64,000 nucleotides of DNA from Saposhnikovia divaricata. Lineage: Eukaryota; Streptophyta; Magnoliopsida; Apiales; Apiaceae. Positions within the stretch are counted from its first letter, which is position 1. Every line of letters starts with the position of its first letter. The DNA lies in contig CM071595.1 in the NCBI GenBank assembly GCA_036435485.1, forward strand, positions 1,674,001 through 1,738,000, written 5' to 3'. Shown here in pieces: positions 12,801 to 24,676 of the stretch. Below the pieces are notes generated by a model. The model did no database searches and was not told the origin of the DNA. It saw only the letters and a program-made list of their open reading frames with translations. The position numbers were made by a program, and so were the translations under genes.

Positions 12801-15800
12801 CTAACCACTTTGAGGATTATCCGAAAACCGAGTTTCGTTCATATCTGCTCCGATTCAGGTCTGAATTGCGTCAAATAAAATTTCGTTGAATTCCAATAAC
12901 CCATAGGAACAAAATATTTAAAAATATCCACAAAATGGTCCGACCCGATTTTTAACAATATCCCGTGTACTAACCCCTTTGAGAATTTTCCGAAAACCGA
13001 GTTTCGATCATATCAGCTCCGATTCCGGTCCGAACTGCGTCAAATAAAATTTTGTTGAATTCCAATAACCCATAGGAACAAAATATGTAAAAATATCCAT
13101 AAAATGGTCCGACTCGATTTTTAACAATATCCCGTGTACTAACCCTTTTGAGGATTATCCAAAAACCGAGTTTTGACTATATAAGCTCCGATACAGGTCT
13201 GAATTGTGTCAAATAAAATTTCGTTGAATTCCAATAACCCATAGGAACAAAATATTTAAAAATATCAACAAAATGGTCCGACCCGATTTTTAACAATATC
13301 CCGTGTACTAACCCCTTTGAGGATTATCCAAAAACCGAGTTTTGACTATATCAGCTCCGATTCAGGTCTGAATTGCGTCAAATAAAATTTCGTTGAATTC
13401 CAATAACCCATAGGAACAAAATATGTAAAAATATCCTTAAAATGGTCCGACTCAATTTTTAACAATATCCCGTGTACTAACCACTTTGAGGATTATCCGA
13501 AAACCGAGTTTCGTTCATATCACCTCCGATTCAGGTCTGAATTGCGTCAAATAAAATTTCGTTGAATTCCAATAACCCATAGGAACAAAATATTTAAAAA
13601 TATTCACAAAATGGTCCGACCCGATTTTTAACAATATCCCGTGTACTAACCCCTTTGAGAATTTTCCGAAAACCGAGTTTCGATCATATCAGCTCCGATT
13701 CCGGTCTGAATTGCGTCAAATAAAATTTCGTTGAATTCCAATAACCCACAGGAACAAAATATTTAAAAATATCCACAAAATGGTCCGACTAGATTTTTAA
13801 CAATATCCCGTGTACTAACCCCTTTGAGGATTATCCAAAAACCGAGTTTTGACTATATAAGCTCCGATACAGGTCTGAATTGTGTCAAATAAAATTTCGT
13901 TGAATTCCAATAACCCATAGGAACAAAATATTTAAAAATATCAACAAAATGGTCCGACCCGTTTTTTAACAATATCCCGTGTACTAACCCCTTTGAGGAT
14001 TATCCAAAAACCGAGTTTTGACTATATCAGCTCCGATTCAGGTCTGAATTGCGTCAAATATAATTTCGTTGAATTCCAATAACCCATAGGAACAAAATAT
14101 GTAAAAATATCCTTAAAATGGTCCGACTCGATTTTTAACAATATCCCGTGTACTAACCACTTTGAGGATTATCCAAAAACCGAGTTTCGTTCATATCAGC
14201 TCCGATTCAGGTCTGAATTGCGTCAAATAAAATTTCGTTGAATTCCAAAAACCCATAGGAACAAAATATTTAAAAATATCCATAAAATGGACCGACCCGA
14301 TTTTTAACAATATCCCGTGTACTAACCCCTTTGAGAATTTTCCTAAAACCGAGTTTCGATCATATCAGCTCCGATTCCGGTCTGAATTGCGTCAAATAAA
14401 ATTTCGTTTAATTCCAATAACCCATAGGAACAAAATATGTAAAAATATCCACAAATTGGTCCGACTCGATTTTTAACAATATCCCGTGTACTAACCCCTT
14501 TGAGGATTATCCAAAAACCGAGTTTTGACTATATAAGCTCCGATACAGGTCTGAATTGTGTCAAATAAAATTTCGTTGAATTCCAATAACCCATAGGAAC
14601 AAAATATTTAAAAATATCAACAAAATGGTCCGACCCGATTTTTAACAATATCCCGTGTACTAACCCCTTTGAGGATTATCCAAAAACCGAGTTTTGACTA
14701 TATCAGCTCCGATTCAGGTCTGAATTGCGTCAAATAAAATTTCGTTGAATTCCAATAACCCATAGGAACAAAATATGTAAAAATATCCTTAAAATGGTCC
14801 GACTCGATTTTTAACAATATCCCGTGTACTAACCACTTTGAGGATTATCCGAAAACCGAGTTTCGTTCATATCTGCTCCGATTCAGGTCTGAATTGCGTC
14901 AAATAAAATTTCGTTGAATTCCAATAACCCATAGGAACAAAATATTTAAAAATATCCACAAAATGGTCCGACCCGATTTTTAACAATATCCCGTGTACTA
15001 ACCCCTTTGAGAATTTTCCGAAAACCGAGTTTCGATCATATCAGCTCCGATTCCGGTCCGAACTGCGTCAAATAAAATTTTGTTGAATTCCAATAACCCA
15101 TAGGAACAAAATATGTAAAAATATCCACAAAATGGTCCGACTCGATTTTTAACAATATCCCGTGTACTAACCCCTTTGAGGATTATCCAAAAACCGATTT
15201 TTGACTATATAAGCTCCGATACAGGTCTGAATTGTGTCAAATAAAATTTCGTTGAATTCCAATAACCCATAGGAACAAAATATTTAAAAATATCAACAAA
15301 ATGGTCCGACCCGATTTTTAACAATATCCCGTGTACTAACCCCTTTGAGGATTATCCAAAAACCGAGTTTTGACTATATCAGCTCTGATTCAGGTCTGAA
15401 TTGCGTCAAATAAAATTTTGTTGAATTCCAATAACCCATAGGAACAAAATATGTAAAAATATCCTTAAAATGGTCCGACTCGATTTTTAACAATATCCCG
15501 TGTACTAACCACTTTGAGGATTATCCGAAAACCGAGTTTCGTTCATATCTGCTCCGATTCAGGTCTGAATTGCGTCAAATAAAATTTCGTTGAATTCCAA
15601 TAACCCATAGGAACAAAATATTTAAAAATATCCACAAAATGGTCCGACCCGATTTTTAACAATTTCCCGTGTACTAACCCCTTTGAGAATTTTCCGAAAA
15701 CCGAGTTTCGATCATATCAGCTCCGATTCCGGTCCGAACTGCGTCAAATAAAATTTTGTTGAATTCCAATAACCCATTGGAACAAAATATGTAAAAATAT

Positions 15801-16561
15801 CCACAAAATGGTCTGACTTGATTTTTAACAATATCCCGTGTACTAACCCTTTTGAGGATTATCCAAAAACCGAGTTTTGACTATATAAGCTCCGATACAG
15901 GTCTGAATTGTGTCAAATAAAATTTCGTTGAATTCCAATAACCCATAGGAACAAAATATTTAAAAATATCAACAAAATGGTCCGACCCGATTTTTAACAA
16001 TATCCCGTGTACTAACCCCTTTGAGGATTATCCAAAAACCGAGTTTTGACTATATCAGCTCCGATTCAGGTCTGAATTGCGTCAAATAAAATTTCGTTGA
16101 ATTCCAATAACCCATAGGAACAAAATATGTAAAAATATCCTTAAAATGGTCCGACTCGATTTTTAACAATATCCCGTGTACTAACCACTTTGAGGATTAT
16201 CCGAAAACCGAGTTTCGTTCATATCAGCTCCGATTCAGGTCTGAATTGCGTCAAATAAAATTTCGTTGAATTCCAATAACCCATAGGAACAAAATATTTA
16301 AAAATATCCACAAAATGGTCCGACCCGATTTTTAACAATATCCCGTGTACTAACCCCTTTGAGAATTTTCCGAAAACCGAGTTTCGATCATATCAGCTCC
16401 GATTCCGGTCCGAACTGCGTCAAATAAAATTTTGTTGAATTCCAATAACCCATAGGAACAAATTATGTAAAAATATCCACAAAATGGTCCGACTCGATTT
16501 TTAACAATATCCCGTGTACTAACCCCTTTGAGGATTATCCAAAAACCGAGTTTTGACTATA
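9802..16561 (+). repeat. Ten tetramer HOR units
   Basis: Units start at 9802, 10478, 11154, 11830, 12506, 13182, 13858, 14534, 15210 and 15886, all 676 bp with no net indel. The first two copy the units at 6761 and 7437. The one at 11154 largely repeats the one at 10478 but has normal CCGATTTTTAAC. Units at 13182-14533 again carry CCGACTAGATT and CCGTTTTTTAAC. Units at 12506 and 15210 share B with TTTTGTTG, C with TCTGCTCC and the AACCCTTTTGAGG ending. Confidence 0.92.
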
Positions 16562-17068
16562 AAAGCTCCGATACAGGTCTGAATTGTGTCAAATAAAATT
16601 TCGTTGAATTCCAATAACCCATAGGAACAAAATATTTAAAAATATCAACAAAATGGTCCGACCCGATTTTTAACAATATCCCGTGTACTAACCCCTTTGA
16701 GGATTATCCAAAAACCGAGTTTTGACTATATCAGCTCCGATTCAGGTCTGAATTGCGTCAAATAAAATTTCGTTGAATTCCAATAACCCATAGGAACAAA
16801 ATATTTAAAAATATCCACAAAATGGTCCGACCCGATTTTTAACAATATCCCGTGTACTAACCCCTTTGAGAATTTTCCGAAAACCGAGTTTCGATCATAT
16901 CAGCTCCGATTCCGGTCCGAACTGCGTCAAATAAAATTTTGTTGAATTCCAATAACCCATAGGAACAAAATATGTAAAAATATCCACAAAATGGTCCGAC
17001 TCGATTTTTAACAATATCCCGTGTACTAACCCCTTTGAGGATTATCCAAAAACCGATTTTTGACTATA
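16562..17068 (+). repeat. Irregular HOR unit, trimer A-C-D (507 bp)
   Basis: The A anchor is mutated to AAAGCTCC, which would hide this unit from an exact search. B is missing: A is followed directly by a monomer with TTTAAAAATATCCAC and GAGAATTTTCC, then a D1 monomer ending CCGATTTTTGAC. Confidence 0.86.
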
Positions 17069-19096
17069 TAAGCTCCGATACAGGTCTGAATTGTGTCAAA
17101 TAAAATTTCGTTGAATTCCAATAACCCATAGGAACAAAATATTTAAAAATATCAACAAAATGGTCCGACCCGATTTTTAACAATATCCCGTGTACTAACC
17201 CCTTTGAGGATTATCCAAAAACCGAGTTTTGACTATATCAGCTCCGATTCAGGTCTGAATTGCGTCAAATAAAATTTTGTTGAATTCCAATAACCCACAG
17301 GAACAAAATATGTAAAAATATCCTTAAAATGGTCCGACTCGATTTTTAACAATATCCCGTGTACTAACCACTTTGAGGATTATCCGAAAACCGAGTTTCG
17401 TTCATATCTGCTCCGATTCAGGTCTGAATTGCGTCAAATAAAATTTCGTTGAATTCCAATAACCCATAGGAACAAAATATTTAAAAATATCCACAAAATG
17501 GTCCGACCCGATTTTTAACAATATCCCGTGTACTAACCCCTTTGAGAATTTTCCGAAAACCGAGTTTCGATCATATCAGCTCCGATTCCGGTCCGAACTG
17601 CGTCAAATAAAATTTTGTTGAATTTCAATAACCCATAGGAACAAAATATGTAAAAATATCCACAAAATGGTCCGACTCGATTTTTAACAATATCCCGTGT
17701 ACTAACCCCTTTGAGGATTATCCAAAAACCGAGTTTTGACTATATAAGCTCCGATACAGGTCTGAATTGTGTCAAATAAAATTTCGTTGAATTCCAATAA
17801 CCCATAGGAACAAAATATTTAAAAATATCAACAAAATGGTCCGACCCGATTTTTAACAATATCCCGTGTACTAACCCCTTTGAGGATTATCCAAAAACCG
17901 AGTTTTGACTATATCAGCTCCGATTCAGGTCTGAATTGCGTCAAATAAAATTTCGTTGAATTCCAATAACCCATAGGAACAAAATATGTAAAAATATCCT
18001 TAAAATGGTCCGACTCGATTTTTAACAATATCCCGTGTACTAACCACTTTGAGGATTATCCGAAAACCGAGTTTCGTTCATATCAGCTCCGATTCAGGTC
18101 TGAATTGCGTCAAATAAAATTTCGTTGAATTCCAATAACCCATAGGAACAAAATATTTAAAAATATCCACAAAATGGTCCGACCCGATTTTTAACAATAT
18201 CCCGTGTACTAACCCCTTTGAGAATTTTCCGAAAACCGAGTTTCGATCATATCAGCTCCGATTCCGGTCCGAACTGCGTCAAATAAAATTTTGTTGAATT
18301 CCAATAACCCATAGGAACAAAATATGTAAAAATATCCACAAAATGGTCCGACTCGATTTTTAACAATATCCCGTGTACTAACCCCTTTGAGGATTATCCA
18401 AAAACCGAGTTTTGACTATATAAGCTCCGATACAGGTCTGAATTGTGTCAAATAAAATTTCGTTGAATTCCAATAACCCATAGGAACAAAATATTTAAAA
18501 ATATCAACAAAATGGTCCGACCCGATTTTTAACAATATCCCGTGTACTAACCCCTTTGAGGATTATCCAAAAACCGAGTTTTGACTATATCAGCTCCGAT
18601 TCAGGTCTGAATTGCGTCAAATAAAATTTCGTTGAATTCCAATAACCCATAGGAACAAAATATGTAAAAATATCCTTAAAATGGTCCGACTCGATTTTTA
18701 ACAATATCCCGTGTACTAACCACTTTGAGGATTATCCGAAAACCGAGTTTCGTTCATATCTGCTCCGATTCAGGTCTGAATTGCGTCAAATAAAATTTCG
18801 TTGAATTCCAATAACCCATAGGAACAAAATATTTAAAAATATCCACAAAATGGTCCGACCCGATTTTTAACAATATCCCGTGTACTAACCCCTTTGAGAA
18901 TTTTCCGAAAACCGAGTTTCGATCATATCAGCTCCGATTCCGGTCCGAACTGCGTCAAATAAAATTTTGTTGAATTCCAATAACCCATAGGAACAAAATA
19001 TGTAAAAATATCCACAAAATGGTCCGACTCGATTTTTAACAATATCCCGTGTACTAACCCCTTTGAGGATTATCCAAAAACCGAGTTTTGACTATA
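17069..19096 (+). repeat. Three tetramer HOR units
   Basis: Units at 17069, 17745 and 18421, all 676 bp with D1 monomers. C begins TCTGCTCC in the first and third and TCAGCTCC in the second. The first has B with TTTTGTTG and CCCACAGG. Confidence 0.92.
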
Positions 19097-19941
19097 TAAG
19101 CTCCGATACAGGTCTGAATTGTGTCAAATAAAATTTCGTTGAATTCCAATAACCCATAGGAACAAAATATTTAAAAATATCAACAAAATGGTCCGACCCG
19201 ATTTTTAACAATATCCCGTGTACTAACCCCTTTGAGGATTATCCAAAAACCGAGTTTTGACTATATCAGCTCCGATTCAGGTCTGAATTGCGTCAAATAA
19301 AATTTCGTTGAATTCCAATAACCCATAGGAACAAAATATGTAAAAATATCCTTAAAATGGTCCGACTCGATTTTTAACAATATCCCGTGTACTAACCACT
19401 TTGAGGATTATCCGAAAACCGAGTTTCGTTCATATCAGCTCCGATTCAGGTCTGAATTGCGTTAAATAAAATTTCGTTGAATTCCAATAACCCATAGGAA
19501 CAAAATATGTAAAAATATCCTTAAAATGGTCCGACTCGATTTTTAACAATATCCCGTGTACTAACCACTTTGAGGATTATCCGAAAACCGAGTTTCGTTC
19601 ATATCTGCTCCGATTCAGGTCTGAATTGCGTCAAATAAAATTTCGTTGAATTCCAATAACCCATAGGAACAAAATATTTAAAAATATCCACAAAATGGTC
19701 CGACCCGATTTTTAACAATATCCCGTGTACTAACCCCTTTGAGAATTTTCCGAAAACCGAGTTTCGATCATATCAGCTCCGATTCCGGTCCGAACTGCGT
19801 CAAATAAAATTTTGTTGAATTCCAATAACCCATAGGAACAAAATATGTAAAAATATCCACAAAATGGTCCGACTCGATTTTTAACAATATCCCGTGTACT
19901 AACCCCTTTGAGGATTATCCAAAAACCGAGTTTTGACTATA
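19097..19941 (+). repeat. Irregular HOR unit, pentamer A-B-B-C-D (845 bp)
   Basis: Two B monomers in a row, the second marked by GCGTTAAAT, followed by C with TCTGCTCC and D1. Identical in plan to the units at 24677 and 25522. Confidence 0.88.
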
Positions 19942-20617
19942 TAAGCTCCGATACAGGTCTGAATTGTGTCAAATAAAATTTCGTTGAATTCCAATAACCC
20001 ATAGGAACAAAATATTTAAAAATATCAACAAAATGGTCCGACCCGATTTTTAACAATATCCCGTGTACTAACCCCTTTGAGGATTATCCAAAAACCGAGT
20101 TTTGACTATATCAGCTCCGATTCAGGTCTGAATTGCGTCAAATAAAATTTCGTTGAATTCCAATAACCCATAGGAACAAAATATGTAAAAATATCCTTAA
20201 AATGGTCCGACTCGATTTTTAACAATATCCCGTGTACTAACCACTTTGAGGATTATCCGAAAACCGAGTTTCGTTCATATCAGCTCCGATTCAGGTCTGA
20301 ATTGCGTCAAATAAAATTTCGTTGAATTCCAATAACCCATAGGAACAAAATATTTAAAAATATCCACAAAATGGTCCGACCCGATTTTTAACAATATCCC
20401 GTGTACTAACCCCTTTGAGAATTTTCCGAAAACCGAGTTTCGATCATATCAGCTCCGATTCCGGTCCGAACTGCGTCAAATAAAATTTTGTTGAATTCCA
20501 ATAACCCATAGGAACAAAATATGTAAAAATATCCACAAAATGGTCCGACTCGATTTTTAACAATATCCCGTGTACTAACCCCTTTGAGGATTATCCAAAA
20601 ACCGAGTTTTGACTATA

Positions 20618-20786
20618 TAAGCTCCGATACAGGTCTGAATTGTGTCAAATAAAATTTCGTTGAATTCCAATAACCCATAGGAACAAAATATTTAAAAATA
20701 TCAACAAAATGGTCCGACCCGATTTTTAACAATATCCCGTGTACTAACCCCTTTGAGGATTATCCAAAAACCGAGTTTTGACTATA
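20618..20786 (+). repeat. Class A monomer (reference copy)
   Basis: Class A is recognised by TAAGCTCCGATACAGG at its start, GTGTC where the other classes have GCGTC, TTTAAAAATATCAACAAAA, then CCGACCCG, CCCCTTTGAGGATTATCC and GAGTTTTGACTATA. It carries the AT dyad ATATTTAAAAATAT at 20688-20701 and an EcoRI site (GAATTC) at 20662-20667. The GT-centred dyad found in B and C is broken here by the A in GATACAGG. Class A is a convenient anchor because TAAGCTCC is almost invariant across the window. Confidence 0.93.
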
Positions 20787-20955
20787 TCAGCTCCGATTCA
20801 GGTCTGAATTGCGTCAAATAAAATTTCGTTGAATTCCAATAACCCATAGGAACAAAATATGTAAAAATATCCTTAAAATGGTCCGACTCGATTTTTAACA
20901 ATATCCCGTGTACTAACCACTTTGAGGATTATCCGAAAACCGAGTTTCGTTCATA
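20787..20955 (+). repeat. Class B monomer (reference copy)
   Basis: Class B starts TCAGCTCCGATTCAGG and is diagnosed by ATATGTAAAAATATCCTT, CCGACTCG, the downstream CCACTTTGAGG (CCCCTTTG in the others) and GAGTTTCGTTCATA. It contains the perfect dyad ATTCAGGTCTGAAT at 20796-20809. Its AT dyad is interrupted by G (ATATGT). Subtypes seen elsewhere carry GCGTTAAAT in place of GCGTCAAAT, often following an A monomer that ends in GAATTTTGAC. Confidence 0.93.
20796..20809. other. Short dyad ATTCAG-GT-CTGAAT (reference copy)
   Basis: A perfect 6-bp inverted repeat around a 2-bp centre, in class B here and in class C 169 bp later. In class A the left arm is ATACAG and in D it is ATTCCG, so pairing is imperfect there. 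Short dyads are a reported property of many centromeric satellites; any function here is inferred. Confidence 0.75.
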
Positions 20956-21124
20956 TCAGCTCCGATTCAGGTCTGAATTGCGTCAAATAAAATTTCGTTG
21001 AATTCCAATAACCCATAGGAACAAAATATTTAAAAATATCCACAAAATGGTCCGACCCGATTTTTAACAATATCCCGTGTACTAACCCCTTTGAGAATTT
21101 TCCGAAAACCGAGTTTCGATCATA
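20956..21124 (+). repeat. Class C monomer (reference copy)
   Basis: Class C shares its first about 90 bp with B (TCAGCTCCGATTCAGG, GCGTC). It then has TTTAAAAATATCCACAAAA, CCGACCCG and the diagnostic CCCCTTTGAGAATTTTCC, ending TTTCGATCATA. It carries both short dyads: ATTCAGGTCTGAAT at 20965-20978 and ATATTTAAAAATAT at 21026-21039. Subtypes differ at the start: TCAGCTCC, TCACCTCC and TCTGCTCC. Because B and C are nearly identical over their first half, most unit deletions and insertions can be explained by exchange between them. Confidence 0.93.
21026..21039. other. Short AT dyad ATATTT-AA-AAATAT (reference copy)
   Basis: A perfect 6-bp AT-only inverted repeat around AA, present in classes A and C. 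In B and most D monomers the left arm is ATATGT, which breaks one pair. With the other dyad, each class in the tetramer has its own combination. Confidence 0.75.
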
Positions 21125-21293
21125 TCAGCTCCGATTCCGGTCCGAACTGCGTCAAATAAAATTTTGTTGAATTCCAATAACCCATAGGAACAAAATATGT
21201 AAAAATATCCACAAAATGGTCCGACTCGATTTTTAACAATATCCCGTGTACTAACCCCTTTGAGGATTATCCAAAAACCGAGTTTTGACTATA
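21125..21293 (+). repeat. Class D monomer, D1 subtype (reference copy)
   Basis: Class D starts TCAGCTCCGATTCCGG. The common D1 subtype then reads TCCGAACTGCG and AATTTTGTTGAATTCC, with ATATGTAAAAATATCCAC and CCGACTCG. Neither dyad is perfect in D1. Two other D subtypes are seen. D2 has GGTCTGAATTGCG with TTTCGTTG or TTCGTTG, and usually ATATTTAAAAATATCC, as at 6600-6700. D3 has TCAACTCC or TCAGCTCC, GGTCTGAATTGCG and CGTTTAATTCC, often CCCATTGG, as near 4905-4990; D3 lacks the EcoRI site because GAATTC became TAATTC. Confidence 0.9.
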
Positions 21294-24200
21294 TAAGCTC
21301 CGATACAGGTCTGAATTGTGTCAAATAAAATTTCGTTGAATTCCAATAACCCATAGGAACAAAATATTTAAAAATATCAACAAAATGGTCCGACCCGATT
21401 TTTAACAATATCCCGTGTACTAACCCCTTTGAGGATTATCCAAAAACCGAATTTTGACTATATCAGCTCCGATTCAGGTCTGAATTGCGTTAAATAAAAT
21501 TTCGTTGAATTCCAATAACCCATAGGAACAAAATATGTAAAAATATCCTTAAAATGGTCCGACTCGATTTTTAACAATATCCCGTGTACTAACCACTTTG
21601 AGGATTATCCGAAAACCGAGTTTCGTTCATATCACCTCCGATTCAGGTCTGAATTGCGTCAAATAAAATTTCGTTGAATTCCAATAACCCATAGGAACAA
21701 AATATTTAAAAATATCCACAAAATGGTCCGACCCGATTTTTAACAATATCCCGTGTACTAATAACCCCTTTGAGAATTTTCCGAAAACCGAGTTTCGATC
21801 ATATCAGCTCCGATTCCGGTCTGAATTGCGTCAAATAAAATTTCGTTGAATTCCAATAACCCACAGGAACAAAATATGTAAAAATATCCACAAAATGGTC
21901 CGACTCGATTTTTAACAATATCCCGTGTACTAACCCCTTTGAGGATTATCCAAAAACCGAGTTTTGACTATATAAGCTCCGATACAGGTCTGAATTGTGT
22001 CAAATAAAATTTCGTTGAATTCCAATAACCCATAGGAACAAAATATTTAAAAATATCAACAAAATGGTCCGACCCGATTTTTAACAATATCCCGTGTACT
22101 AACCCCTTTGAGGATTATCCAAAAACCGAGTTTTGACTATATCAGCTCCGATTCAGGTCTGAATTGCGTCAAATAAAATTTTGTTGAATTCCAATAACCC
22201 ATAGGAACAAAATATGTAAAAATATCCTTAAAATGGTCCGACTCGATTTTTAACAATATCCCGTGTACTAACCACTTTGAGGATTATCCGAAAACCGAGT
22301 TTCGTTCATATCTGCTCCGATTCAGGTCTGAATTGCGTCAAATAAAATTTCGTTGAATTCCAATAACCCATAGGAACAAAATATTTAAAAATATCCACAA
22401 AATGGTCCGACCCGATTTTTAACAATATCCCGTGTACTAACCCCTTTGAGAATTTTCCGAAAACCGAGTTTCGATCATATCAGCTCCGATTCCGGTCCGA
22501 ACTGCGTCAAATAAAATTTTGTTGAATTCCAATAACCCATAGGAACAAAATATGTAAAAATATCCACAAAATGGTCCGACTCGATTTTTAACAATATCCC
22601 GTGTACTAACCCCTTTGAGGATTATCCAAAAACCGAGTTTTGACTATATAAGCTCCGATACAGGTCTGAATTGTGTCAAATAAAATTTCGTTGAATTCCA
22701 ATAACCCATAGGAACAAAATATTTAAAAATATCAACAAAATGGTCCGACCCGATTTTTAACAATATCCCGTGTACTAACCCCTTTGAGGATTATCCAAAA
22801 ACCGAGTTTTGACTATATCAGCTCCGATTCAGGTCTGAATTGCGTCAAATAAAATTTCGTTGAATTCCAATAACCCATAGGAAAAAAATATGTAAAAATA
22901 TCCTTAAAATGGTCCGACTCGATTTTTAACAATATCCCGTGTACTAACCACTTTGAGGATTATCCGAAAACCGAGTTTCGTTCATATCAGCTCCGATTCA
23001 GGTCTGAATTGCGTCAAATAAAATTTCGTTGAATTCCAATAACCCATAGGAACAAAATATTTAAAAATATCCACAAAATGGTCCGACCCGATTTTTAACA
23101 ATATCCCGTGTACTAACCCCTTTGAGAATTTTCCGAAAACCGAGTTTCGATCATATCAGCTCCGATTCCGGTCCGAACTGCGTCAAATAAAATTTTGTTG
23201 AATTCCAATAACCCATAGGAACAAAATATGTAAAAATATCCACAAAATGGTCCGACTCGATTTTTAACAATATCCCGTGTACTAACCCCTTTGAGGATTA
23301 TCCAAAAACCGAGTTTTGACTATATAAGCTCCGATACAGGTCTGAATTGTGTCAAATAAAATTTCGTTGAATTCCAATAACCCATAGGAACAAAATATTT
23401 AAAAATATCAACAAAATGGTCCGACCCGATTTTTAACAATATCCCGTGTACTAACCCCTTTGAGGATTATCCAAAAACCGAGTTTTGACTATATCAGCTC
23501 CGATTCAGGTCTGAATTGCGTCAAATAAAATTTCGTTGAATTCCAATAACCCATAGGAACAAAATATGTAAAAATATCCTTAAAATGGTCCGACTCGATT
23601 TTTAACAATATCCCGTGTACTAACCACTTTGAGGATTATCCGAAAACCGAGTTTCGTTCATATCTGCTCCGATTCAGGTCTGAATTGCGTCAAATAAAAT
23701 TTCGTTGAATTCCAATAACCCATAGGAACAAAATATTTAAAAATATCCACAAAATGGTCCGACCCGATTTTTAACAATATCCCGTGTACTAACCCCTTTG
23801 AGAATTTTCCGAAAACCGAGTTTCGATCATATCAGCTCCGATTCCGGTCCGAACTGCGTCAAATAAAATTTTGTTGAATTCCAATAACCCATAGGAACAA
23901 AATATGTAAAAATATCCACAAAATGGTCCGACTCGATTTTTAACAATATCCCGTGTACTAACCCCTTTGAGGATTATCCAAAAACCGAGTTTTGACTATA
24001 TAAGCTCCGATACAGGTCTGAATTGTGTCAAATAAAATTTCGTTGAATTCCAATAACCCATAGGAACAAAATATTTAAAAATATCAACAAAATGGTCCGA
24101 CCCGATTTTTAACAATATCCCGTGTACTAACCCCTTTGAGGATTATCCAAAAACCGAGTTTTGACTATATCAGCTCCGATTCAGGTCTGAATTGCGTCAA

Positions 24201-24676
24201 ATAAAATTTCGTTGAATTCCAATAACCCATAGGAACAAAATATGTAAAAATATCCTTAAAATGGTCCGACTCGATTTTTAACAATATCCCGTGTACTAAC
24301 CACTTTGAGGATTATCCGAAAACCGAGTTTCGTTCATATCTGCTCCGATTCAGGTCTGAATTGCGTCAAATAAAATTTCGTTGAATTCCAATAACCCATA
24401 GGAACAAAATATTTAAAAATATCCACAAAATGGTCCGACCCGATTTTTAACAATATCCCGTGTACTAACCCCTTTGAGAATTTTCCGAAAACCGAGTTTC
24501 GATCATATCAGCTCCGATTCCGGTCCGAACTGCGTCAAATAAAATTTTGTTGAATTCCAATAACCCATAGGAACAAAATATGTAAAAATATCCACAAAAT
24601 GGTCCGACTCGATTTTTAACAATATCCCGTGTACTAACCCCTTTGAGGATTATCCAAAAACCGAGTTTTGACTATA

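Larger units (their letters stand above)
20618..21293 (+). repeat. Reference canonical HOR unit, 676 bp, order A-B-C-D
   Basis: This is a clean example of the basic higher-order unit: four 169-bp monomers of distinct class, starting at the T of TAAGCTCC. Seventy-six of the 93 anchored units in the window have this four-monomer length, give or take a few bases. Neighbouring whole units differ from each other much less than the four monomers inside one unit do, which is the defining property of a higher-order repeat. The phase is a convention chosen because it makes most irregular units resolve into whole monomers. Confidence 0.95.
19942..24676 (+). repeat. Seven tetramer HOR units, one with a TAA insertion
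   Basis: Units start at 19942, 20618, 21294, 21973, 22649, 23325 and 24001. The unit at 21294 is 679 bp because ACTAACCCC became ACTAATAACCCC at 21757-21768. That unit also has GAATTTTGAC, GCGTTAAAT, C with TCACCTCC, and D2 with CCCACAGG. The unit at 22649 has a private GGAAAAAAATATG. The others are close to the reference unit. Confidence 0.92.

Noticed and set aside
20656..20672. CENP-B box (TTCG....A..CGGG)
   Set aside because: TTCGTTGAATT fits the first half, but the next bases are CCAA instead of CGGG. On the other strand, the block around CCCGTGTACTAACC gives A..CGGG without TTCG. No complete box in any consensus class.
20693..20701. TATA-like promoter elements in the AT-rich block
   Set aside because: The AAAAATAT tracts recur in every monomer and have no downstream coding or RNA gene; they are base composition, not evidence of a promoter. 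Satellite transcription could still occur and would need RNA data.
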